Positions 18,903 to 30,900 of a stretch of 64,000 nucleotides of DNA are shown piece after piece; the stretch's first letter is position 1, and each line of letters opens with the position of its first letter. Made by a program: the position numbers and the translations under genes. Location of the stretch: positions 1 through 64,000 of the forward strand of contig JAHDIH010000009.1 of the NCBI GenBank assembly GCA_020630875.1, written 5' to 3'. The DNA comes from Deltaproteobacteria bacterium. GTDB lineage: Bacteria; Myxococcota_A; Polyangia; Haliangiales; Haliangiaceae. Below the pieces are notes generated by a model. It did no database searches. It saw only the letters and a list, made by a program, of their open reading frames with translations, and was not told the origin of the DNA.

Positions 18903-21900
18903 TTGTCTTCTATGTTTTTCTACTGCTAAGCCTAAGATGTTATTGTACAGGTCCCTTGGATAGTGCGTAATTCTCGAGGGAATCAAGCGGTTAGCCAAAA
19001 AGTCTGTGTCCACTTCTGTGAAGCCGCAAAGCTTTAGGTAGTCCAGCAATTCGATATAATGACCTGCTTCCAGAAGATCACAAAAACGCTTTTCATTGAC
19101 ATTGCGACTCACAAAAAGATCACGCAACTCTGACAACGACCGCCCAGCCAAAATGTCGGAACCGAGTCGCATAGCAACGCGGTCTAGGTTTGATTGGCCT
19201 TCCGTCAAGGCATTGATCCACTTGTCAAAGACTGGCGAGGTGATTGACAACTCTTGCAACGTCTCTACTGCGTGAGCTCTATATCCACCAGGTTGGAAGT
19301 ACAGAAAGTTCACCATCTCAGTAACTTGCCAGGTATTCTTACGTAACAAATCTAACGCTTGATGAATGTCGTCCTTAGTCATGCCGGGCGACATTTCAAC
19401 CATGACATCAACGACGTCTTCAGGGGTAAGTTTAAATGCTAACTCTGCAATCGCGGTCCGATAACCAAACGCCCCCGAGTTCTCATTGGAATAGGCGGCC
19501 TTAGCGTTTGCGCGAACAAAGCTGATTGCAGCACTTACATCCTCTGCTTCGATGATCTTCATCAGATTCGCACTTTCAAGGCCAGCAGAAAGTGAGATTG
19601 CTTGGAGTCCCTCAACCCAAGTTCTAGACCAGGTGGTGGGAGCGGAAGGCACTTTGACAGGTGACTCTAACCTGAGGTCAGTTGACTCCTCGTCGGAGTC
19701 AGCGAGTTGAGACTCAAACCAATCAGGGGAGCGACCTGTAATCTCGGTGAGCTTGATTAGACCATCGTTTCCGAAGTCGGCACTTGATTCGCTAGCAGCG
19801 AGCTCTTGGTAAACTGAGTACGTGGCGAGTAGTACTTCTTTCAATCCGGGGGGCCATACGCCGCCATGCTCTTCGTGCACCGCGGTCATTATCGCTTCGA
19901 TGTCGACAAGTGGATCTTCCACGACGTCGGTCATCGACACGGCCTGATTCGGACCATAGGTGGCAAGCATAGGTATCAAGTTCGCGGCAAGATGGACGTA
20001 GTTGGTCTTTACGGACTCAATCGGGAACTCAAGCCAGGTTTCTTCTGCAATAGCAAGTAGCTCCGTCCGGACTTCTTTGCCTTTGATTGCTTGTTCGCGC
20101 TCCTCAAAGTGTGGCTCTTGCCAGTGCGCAAACGGATGCTCGCTGCCCCAGTCCACTTTGTTGTAAGGAACGTATTTCCCCGCGTTCATCATTTGCACCA
20201 TGAGTGGAAGCGAATCCTCTCCAATCGGATGAAGCAAGGTGCCTTTGAAGGCGGGATCTTCTTCGAACGCACGCTGCAGGTCATCACCCCACTGGTCTGA
20301 TTGCACCGCCATCTCACCACGGACTCCATAAGGTCCTTGCATCAACATATGATGCTCGGCACCATTTAGGCCACGCTCGATGATTTCCGATGGCGCATCA
20401 GGCACGCCGGTGTGATGCGGCACGCGGCGATGCACTTGCATGGCTCCTTGCAGCGGATGATGTTTTTCAAACGCCCACTTGGCATAGAATAGTACGGTGA
20501 CGGGGTTGGCAATTCCGCCATTGGCATAGGCTTCATCGTCTAGAGATAAAATCCAATCTACGATGGCACGGTCAGAGCCTTTTAGCGACATCGACTTAAG
20601 TGCTTTGCCCGTGACAATTTCTTGCCAGTCGTGCCCTACCATCCATTGAGGGTAACCCAGTGCGGCCATTCCGTATTGAACGTTTTTACTATGATGATAA
20701 GACAGCAGCAGTGAGCGCTTGGCGTCTTCTCGTCCGAAACCTTCAGGGAACGAGTCCATAAGCTCTTTAGGAGTGCGCGCCATGGCCTCATCGATAATCC
20801 ATTCTATTTGGCTTTGCCGGTCAGGAGATGTTGACTCCCACAGCGCGTCAAAGAACTCATCCGGAGACATCGAGTGGTCTTCTGCATCCAGTGCCCAGTC
20901 AAATCGAACCGGCATATTGTTTACCAGTGAAATGCCATCCTTTGCTGGATCTACCTGCCTTGGCAAGCTGACGTCGTTCATCGGTGGCAAGTACTCATTC
21001 GTAGCTACGTAGTCTCCACCGTAGGTGCCTGCTCGTCCCGCAGGCATTTGCATGTCGTCGTAAAACTTCCGCATGATTGGATGCAGCTGGTCTTCCGGCA
21101 GTACGCCTTCTAGCGCCTGTTGGTCGCCTCCATGATGTGCTTCTTCTCGAAGTTCGGCGGGGATGTTCTCGTTGGAAAGATAAACGAGTCCCTCTCGGAA
21201 TGGCGCCGTCGAGTTGTCCGGCCGGATAAATGGTGCCTCGGTGCTTACCACGCTTGTTACCATATGGTGCATTACGCTTTGAACTGCAGGCGAGAACGAT
21301 GGATGCATTGGCGAAACTTCGCCTTGCATCAGCGCCTTACTGACTTTTATCAGCGTCTCGTCATCCCATACATTGTCATGCGACAACGCAGCGTACAGTT
21401 CAGGACCCGTACCCGACTTGCCTCTCAGGGCCGCCGCCAAAGTCATGCCGGCTGTTACAATCTCCCCTTCGCTGACGTTGAAGTAACCAAAACTTGCGCT
21501 TTGCTCATTTGTTAAACCAAGATACTTCGTTGGTGAAAATTCGCTGGTCGAAACTAGTTCACTAAGTAAGGCCTGAAGATCCGCTGGCACGCTTGATGCT
21601 TTTGCAAGCAACACAGCGAGCTCATAAAACTCTTCCCTAGTCGCCTTCTGCTTAATGTTGTAAATGGCCTGTATTGCAGCATTGTCGCTTCCGAATTGAA
21701 CTGCCAGTCCAGCCAAGAATTTGTCTGGATCAAGCTTGTTCTTCTCTTCAGACTCTACTCTGAGATCATTGCTGTCTCCAATTTGATAATCTATATAGGC
21801 GGCTTCTTTTCCCGACGCCTCTGATTTGGCGGAACGAACAATTTCACCAAGTTCTTTGATTCGACCAACGTCAGCGTTATCAAATGCGTCGTCAAATGCG

Positions 21901-24900
21901 TCGTGCAGCTTTTTCATTACTGACGACGAATCTCCCTTGTACGGCTTCTTTGCTAACAGAGACTTGTAAACGCTCGAAGTCATCAGCGGTGCAAGAACAT
22001 GCACCAGTTCGTTAGAACCTTTGTCAACAACGAAGGACAACACATCGCGTAAGGTTTGCGGCATCGCTTGCGCACTATCCAGGAGCGCGAAAAAGTTATC
22101 AGAGTCTGCTTTTTTTAATGCAGCTTGGGCTTTGGCAAGAAGCTTTTGGTTGTCTTCATCCATGCTCTCTGTCGGTGCTCGACTTAGGTTTACCGTTTCG
22201 CTTGAGCTGCCCCCCAGGTAAGAGCTCGCTTCCGCATCTGCACGCCATGTCGTAATTCCTTCGAACTCAGAGAGATCAAGCCCTGCGCGCTCCATGGCTG
22301 CTAGAGCATTTTGATGGTACTGGTCTGCCCCGTCTCGGCCATGACCTGATTCCACCCAACTCCAAGAACGAGTCTTGAGCTCGTAGGCAACGTAGGCTTT
22401 GAACTGAGCAATGGCTTCCGCCGGGTATTCGTACTTCTGCAAAAAGTCTAGATACTCGTTGAGCGTTAGCATTGTTTTGTCGAAGTGTTCGCCCTTTGGC
22501 ATACTCCCCATTGCTCCCTGAGCCCCAGGGAAAAGCCCATCAAACATTGGCTCCATCGCGATCACCTCAGGGAGGTTGTCGCGCATTGCAAGGCGATCAA
22601 GAAGGGTTTGGAACTCCCAGGGGTTGTTGGAAGTTTGCGCCAGCTGGACACAAAGGTCGTAGAACGTTAACGCGTCAACTTCCTTTTTGATTTGTTGAAT
22701 GGCGACAAGAGCACTGTGGTCTTCGCCTAGTTGAACCGCCAATCCAGACAGAAACTTTTCTGGGTCAAGTTTATTCTTGGCTTCAGATTCTACCCTGCTT
22801 TGCTCCGAGTTGGTTTGCCCATCAGCGAGTTGAGACTCAAACCAATCAGGAGAGCGACCTGTAATCTCGGTGAGCTTGATTAGACCATCGTTTCCGAAGT
22901 CGGCACTTGATTCGCTAGCAGCGAGCTCTTGGTAAACTGAGTACGTGGCGAGTAGTACTTCTTTCAATCCGGGGGGCCATACGCCGCCATGCTCTTCGTG
23001 CACCGCGGTCATTATCGCTTCGATGTCGACAAGTGGATCTTCCACGACGTCGGTCATCGACACGGCCTGATTCGGACCATAGGTGGCAAGCATAGGTATC
23101 AAGTTCGCGGCAAGATGGACGTAGTTGGTCTTTACGGACTCAATCGGGAACTCAAGCCAGGTTTCTTCTGCAATAGCAAGTAGCTCCGTCCGGACTTCTT
23201 TGCCTTTGATTGCTTGTTCGCGCTCCTCAAAGTGTGGCTCTTGCCAGTGCGCAAACGGATGCTCGCTGCCCCAGTCCACTTTGTTGTAAGGAACGTATTT
23301 CCCCGCGTTCATCATTTGCACCATGAGTGGAAGCGAATCCTCTCCAATCGGATGAAGCAAGGTGCCTTTGAAGGCGGGATCTTCTTCGAACGCACGCTGC
23401 AGGTCATCACCCCACTGGTCTGATTGCACCGCCATCTCACCACGGACTCCATAAGGTCCTTGCATCAACATATGATGCTCGGCACCATTTAGGCCACGCT
23501 CGATGATTTCCGATGGCGCATCAGGCACGCCGGTGTGATGCGGCACGCGGCGATGCACTTGCATGGCTCCTTGCAGCGGATGATGTTTTTCAAACGCCCA
23601 CTTGGCATAGAATAGTACGGTGACGGGGTTGGCAATTCCGCCATTGGCATAGGCTTCATCGTCTAGAGATAAAATCCAATCTACGATGGCACGGTCAGAG
23701 CCTTTTAGCGACATCGACTTAAGTGCTTTGCCCGTGACAATTTCTTGCCAGTCGTGCCCTACCATCCATTGAGGGTAACCCAGTGCGGCCATTCCGTATT
23801 GAACGTTTTTACTATGATGATAAGACAGCAGCAGTGAGCGCTTGGCGTCTTCTCGTCCGAAACCTTCAGGGAACGAGTCCATAAGCTCTTTAGGAGTGCG
23901 CGCCATGGCCTCATCGATAATCCATTCTATTTGGCTTTGCCGGTCAGGAGATGTTGACTCCCACAGCGCGTCAAAGAACTCATCCGGAGACATCGAGTGG
24001 TCTTCTGCATCCAGTGCCCAGTCAAATCGAACCGGCATATTGTTTACCAGTGAAATGCCATCCTTTGCTGGATCTACCTGCCTTGGCAAGCTGACGTCGT
24101 TCATCGGTGGCAAGTACTCATTCGTAGCTACGTAGTCTCCACCGTAGGTGCCTGCTCGTCCCGCAGGCATTTGCATGTCGTCGTAAAACTTCCGCATGAT
24201 TGGATGCAGCTGGTCTTCCGGCAGTACGCCTTCTAGCGCCTGTTGGTCGCCTCCATGATGTGCTTCTTCTCGAAGTTCGGCGGGGATGTTCTCGTTGGAA
24301 AGATAAACGAGTCCCTCTCGGAATGGCGCCGTCGAGTTGTCCGGCCGGATAAATGGTGCCTCGGTGCTTACCACGCTTGTTACCATATGGTGCATTACGC
24401 TTTGAACTGCAGGCGAGAACGATGGATGCATTGGCGAAACTTCGCCTTGCATCAGCGCCTTACTGACTTTTATCAGCGTCTCGTCATCCCATACATTGTC
24501 ATGCGACAACGCAGCGTACAGTTCAGGACCCGTACCCGACTTGCCTCTCAGGGCCGCCGCCAAAGTCATGCCGGCTGTTACAATCTCCCCTTCGCTGACG
24601 TTGAAGTAACCAAAACTTGCGCTTTGCTCATTTGTTAAACCAAGATACTTCGTTGGTGAAAATTCGCCTTTGCCTGGGCTTTCAACTCGAAGCTCAGAGT
24701 CTAACAGTCTTTCGATCGCAGACTCGTCAGCCTCGCGGACGGCCTTGTAGAGCTCGAGTCTCAACTGAGCCTTTTCATTGTCGAGTTCACCCTTAGAGAA
24801 TCCATGATCTAATTGAGCTAGCCGTTTTGCACCTCGCCCGCGAATGCTCTGCTCGGCCTCAGTTCTAATGGCTAACGCTGATTGGATATGGGATGGCTCG

Positions 24901-27900
24901 AGTGGTCCCATGGTTCCATCAGGGTTCTTTGCGTGCATCGACGTCCCGATACCTACTCCGTCTACGCCCGAATAAACCGCGTCGGCCATGTGATGGTCAC
25001 GCATACCGGCAGAAATGTAGGTCTCAAGTCCTTCAGAGTGTGCCTCATGGACCAACTCTATGAGAATGCCAGACTCTGCGTTAATCAAGTCCATAAAGGG
25101 AACTGACGGAATCGCATCACTTGCGCCATCCCACGTTACTTTTTCCCAGCCACCAGCCGCGGTGACCGCAATGCCCAGCCGAGCTATCGCGATGGGGTCC
25201 TCGACCATTATTGCTTTGCCGTGTTTTTTTATCGTCTCGGGTCTGTCGTCAAGCACTGGGACGTTTAGGTTAAATGCCGCCGACAGGTATTGATCTTCAT
25301 TTCTGCGTACGGCAGCTGCGGTATTTTTTTGCAGCTCGATAATTTGCATGGCGGACATGCGATCCATAGCGACCTTTACGTCTGCGGTCCCGTTTCTAAA
25401 GAATGCAGACGCGGACGCCGCAAGCTGGTTAACTGCATTCGAAGCGTCTTTGTCCCAGTCATTGAAGTTCGGGTGGCCGAAATATACCGTTACGGGGGCA
25501 GCAGTGCCCGCCCTAAATCTCAGCACCGCGTTGTCGATGAGCGACACGTTCTGATAGGGAGCAACTTCCTTGTTTTTTCTTTCGATGTATTCGTGATGGA
25601 GGATGAGTCCGTCGAGGTTTTTGTTATCCGCGAGTGTGATGGCTAGATGTCCATCAAGATCCTCATACTCCCCCGGATCGGCCAACGATAGAAGCGTCTG
25701 ATGCTCTCTGTAGCCAAAAGTCGAGATCGGCATGTAGTCAGCACGGATGCGGACGCCCTGCCTTAAGTTTTCCTCTGCTTTCGCAATTAATCGCTTCTCT
25801 TGCGGCGTAGCTTCACGACCACTTTGGCGCAGCTCCCATATTACATCCTGAGCATCATAAATTTCGCGTTCTAACGCAATTCGGTCGTTAGATATTCCAC
25901 CAGATGCATCAAAACCAATAGACTCAGGGTGCGTCGCAAGAAATGCTACGAGCGACGAGTTGTCTCCCAACCTCGCTGCGGAAACCGCAGCTGCTAACGT
26001 GTCGCGATGCTGGACTTGTGATGAACCAAGCAGCCCAACGGCGTAGGCTCTGTCGTATTCAGCCAACAACAAGGCTCCACGCCCAAGTGCTGACGATTCA
26101 GCCGAATTTCTAGCTTCCACCAGTTTTTTGGCGGCTGCTGAGTCAATGCCGTTACCTTGTGAAGCTGCTCGGATAATTCCGATTTCATCTACCGCCGATT
26201 CAACTAGAGTTTGAATATCCGATGCTTCGACTCCTCCGGAAACATAGGTTGACAACCCCAAAGAATGCGCGTCTCGTACAGCGTCCGCCAAGGCACTTGC
26301 ATCTACGACCTCAGTAAACTGCGCTCCCTTGGACCACCAGCCCACAGTATCCCAACCAGACTGATGGACTAACCTTGTAGTCAGCGCAACGATTTGCTGT
26401 GGGTCGGTAACTTCCACGGGAGCTCCGTGCGCCGTCAAGGTTTCTTCAGAGTCATCAACAAACACAGTCCCCAAGTCAAATTCTGCAGCAAGAGTTCCCC
26501 CAAGATGCACGGTCCGTTTCTCGGCGGTAGACATCAGTTCTAAAGCCTCGCTGTAACTCGCGCCGGTCATGTCAACTTTGACTTGTTTGACACCGCTACT
26601 CCAGTAACCAGCTATTGCAGATGCGAGATGGTTAACCGGCGTAACCTCGTTGTCTTTATAGGTGGCCGGCAGTTCGCCTTTTACTCCCAGTCGATAATTA
26701 GGCCTTCCGTAATGAACCGAGACTTCCGCGTCGTCGCCGGAATACAATTGCAACAGCGCCGCCTCATAAATTGAAGGGGCACTGTAAGTCTCTTCGTCTC
26801 CTACGGTTTTCCCTTGCACTATCACACCATCCAAAAGCTGCGAGTCTTTGAGGAATGTCTCAAAGTGACTGCCTTGTTCTCCTATCTTTCCACCGTTGGG
26901 AAAGGAAAGGCGTGTTCTTAGCGACTTCGCGTGCGGCGTACTGGAGTAGACATCTACCATTCCCCCAGACAAAAGAGTCTTAGCTTCCTCGACTAGCAAT
27001 GCTTCCTCTTTGGTTAAGCTTCTTCCGTCACGACGTGCGTTAGAAATAGCTTCCCTTGCCTGATCGACCGTATGATCATCCGACAATTTATCTTCAGGCT
27101 GCGCTACTTTTTCCAAGGCGGCATCGGGCGTACTACCCTTTTGGTTAGTGAGGTCCCTGCGCAGATCGCGATTTAGGTGCTCGCCTAGTGACTCCCAGTG
27201 CGCTCTCGAAAGCACTTCAACAATGCCTTTTCCACCGGCAACCCAGTTGGTATAACTCTGCTCTTCGCGCGGAGAAATTTCGTTCCCCTTCTCTCGGGCG
27301 GCCGCAATCGTAGCTTGCGCCAATTTCACTCCCGCCTGGCTTTCCGAAAGGTTGACATCATCAGCGATTGAGGCAAGAAGATCATCCCCCACAATCTTCT
27401 GCGCATCTGCAACAAGCTTTGCTTCGGACTCAGTCAAGGGGCGAGATTCGGAGCGCGCGGTTCGCAACTTATCTGCGGCTGACAAGACAAGTGCGGACTG
27501 CGTCCCTCTTTCCCTGAGTGTTTGGTCAAACCCCCTTGTAACATGCGGCGCGGGACGCTCCCCCTGCCTTCCATCTTTGACTGCAACTTTTTGTCCGTCA
27601 ACTTCTACAATCCAACCGTCGCCAGAATGCGAAATCTCTGCCAACATCTCCCCGGCAGATGAGATGACGAGCACCCTACGCAGTCTCTTGGCGCGTCGGT
27701 CTTGAGCCAACTGAGTTTCAACCCAGTCAATAAAAATATTCTTTCGAGCGCCGCCCTTCTCGTACCAACCTTTGGAGTCAACTTCTAGTAGGCCGTCAGC
27801 GGCCATCCAAGCGCTTTGCAGGTCTATGACAATTCCAGCACTTGGAACCGCCCCCTCAGCAAGACCCGGCATCTTTTCCAAAGCGTGTTTAACACCGTTT

Positions 27901-30900
27901 TCTAGCCTCCGGAAACTTTCTACGTGTTTCTGAGGAGCTTGTACCTCGATACTCTCAAGTACTTTACCTGATTCATCTACCACATCGACATCAAAAGATT
28001 TTCCTTCAACATCGCTTTCGTTCTTGACGGCGACATACTCATCTTTAGGAAGAATCTCCGAGAGCGCGCTAACGATGACAAGCTCTGCCCCCAAGGCTGT
28101 ATGATTATCTTTGCTACCCTTATTAGCTGACGTAAATCGAGCCATCCATTGGTCTAAGCCGCGAATGTTATCTTTCCCTAGCGCTTTGGCAAAAGCTGCC
28201 ACCGTTCGTCCCTCGCTGATCTCCAGCATCCGTACCAAAAAACCTTTTACGTCTGGACTCTGGGTTGCCGCCCTATTGAGGGCCTGCGCCATCTCTGCGT
28301 CAACACTTTCCAACGATTTCTGCTGCCGGTGCATTGGCAGCTCGAGGGTTTCCATGAGTTCTTTGATGGAAGACTGTCTGGTGGGATTTTCGACCTGAGA
28401 CGGTGCACCTTCCTGGTTGGTCTCGCGATCAAAAAGCCAGCGAACTCCTCGTCCGCTGGGACCAACAATAATCGTGGAGCCTTGCGACTTGGCTTCAACA
28501 ACGCGCCTGTCAGCACGACTCGGCGATATATTGCTGCCTGGATGAGAGTGAGCAATCAGCAGCTCATCAGTAGCTTTGATCTTAGTGAAGTGAGTTGTTG
28601 TCCCGTCGCTGGCAACTGAGGTTTCTCCTAGTCGAAGCAGCAACTCTCCTTTGTTTCGAACCAACGCAACTTCTAAGTCGAAAGCCCCCGCAATGTGTCC
28701 CATTGCTGCTAATATTTCTTTACCTGAGGTCTTCATCATTGAGCCATCTGACAAGACAATGACTCGCTGCCCTTTGCGAAGGGTAATGCCCCCCACAGTG
28801 TTCTTGCTGGCTTTAATAAGCTGCCCATCCCCACCTGCTCGGACTCTAATATCGGAGGTTAGTTTCACGACTTGTAAGTCACTAACTTTCAGCGCAGCAA
28901 ACAAGGTGCGGTGCCGCTTCTGGAGGGCCGCTGCTTCGTCTCCTGTTGGAGCTGCGATGTCTGTCCTTTCCTCTTGACCGTATATCGCACTTGGGGCCAG
29001 CGCCTCGCTTTTCGTAGCTTGTGGCAGCGCCGTCCCTTCCTTCTTTGGGGACTCGACACGTGGTCTGGAGCCGATAAAATCAGATTTAAAATCTTTCTTG
29101 AGCGCGCTCAAGTTGGTTTCCAGGTGGCGCTTTTCGTATTCTGGCCCTTCGTACTTTTCGAACCAGCTTTCAACCTGAACGATCAGATCGGACAAGACTG
29201 TCTTTGGATCTGTAGACTTACTCTTTAGCCTAATTTTCTCGCGGGCCTCTGGAAGCATTTCAAGAATTAGCTTATTGAGCGCTGCTAATACCGGAGATTC
29301 ATCAAAGAACGGCGGGGCCTGGTGCAGTCTCTTAGGGGGATCCACAACCATAGGACTGTCACTACTTGGATCAACATTGTTCACCAGAACCGGAAGCTTT
29401 CTCACGCGGTCGATGTACTTTTGTATGACATCCAAGTCCGACTTCTTTGGGTCGCTAAGGATGATCGGTAAGCTCCAGTCGATAGCTACAAGCTGGAATC
29501 TGCTTTTGTCTTTGGAAGCTCGAATAAGGTAGTTGCCGTCGTGACTATCTGGGTGAACAGTGTCAATCGCTTGCTTGATTTTCCGCATGTCAGCTAGCGT
29601 TTGGGTCCTGGATTTCTTTACCAACGGTCCCTTTGGCCAAATCTCGTACTCCGTTGGCGGCCTGTCTCCTTTTTTGAAGTGAGACTTTGCATCAAAGCCT
29701 TCGAGCGTTCCCACGTAGGAGTAGTCATCTCCTCCGATATATTCACTATATACGAGCCGTCTAACCTTGCCCTGCCTGACAACATCTTTGAAACCATAAA
29801 CCTTAGGAGCAAGATTCCTCTCAGCAGCCAACTTGTTTAGCTCCATAAGTTTATCAGCGATGCTTTTCGCCAGAGAATTTCCAACTTTCCAATTCATCTC
29901 CGACTCGACAACAGTCACGCCATCGTATTCTGCGAAGTAACTCCCTGTGCTCGTTGAGCCCACTTTGGCATCGGTTTCTAGCTTCTTGCCTTTTCCAAAC
30001 CGGCCACCTTTCACTTCAGATCTAGACTCCACTCTCAAGTCAGTTAAATCTGCCGCAGCGAGTTGCTCATCGCTGGACAGCTCGTGGTACTTTTTAGGTT
30101 CGTTTTTTGACTTATCTGGGGATTCGACTCGGAGCTCTGAAGTTTTGCCAGCCCCCCCTGCAGGCGATGTGCCTTTCAAAATTTCTGCGATCACATCGTC
30201 GGTGAGCATCGCTAGAAGCTCCGGGGTACTCTTCGCCTGACTAAAAACAGACTTTAACAGAGCCCGTTGCTCCGGAGTTAAGGTGTTTTCATGACGAAGA
30301 AGGGCCGACTTTATCAGTTCATTCTTGGCAGAGACGAATTCCATTGGGTCAGGAATAGGATCGGTAACGTCGGACATGTCCACCATGTTTAAGTAGGTGG
30401 AACGCTCGGCGTCCGACAGGCCTGTCACTTCCGAAAGACGACGTTCTGCCTCTTTGTGTCGGGAGTTTCTGAGAGCGGACATGAGATGCATGACCATCCC
30501 TTGTTCTTTTGCTTCTTCTACGATCTTGATGAATGCGTCGTAAGTGAGGTTGGACGTGTCTAAGTGACCGTCCATGGCAGCGCCAACCCCCCACTCCATT
30601 AGCGCTTCCGCTACTACATCTTTGTACCCCTCGAAAAATTCCTTTAGATTCTTCCCTACGTCGACGGTGCCGCCAATATTGAGCTCAGGGGCTACTCCGC
30701 TGTTTCTCGCGGCACCCATCTTGCGATTAAAACGCATCCGACTGCCCACTTGTTTGAGTGGCATCACAGCGGCCATGACCACCGACTTGGGAAGTTGTTC
30801 AATCCGGGCCCGCGAAGCGTTCATCGCTCTGTCGAAACCTTCCGACATGCCATGCATCCAATGAATGGGGTCGATCGGCGCCAATGCCGCTTCAAAGCCA

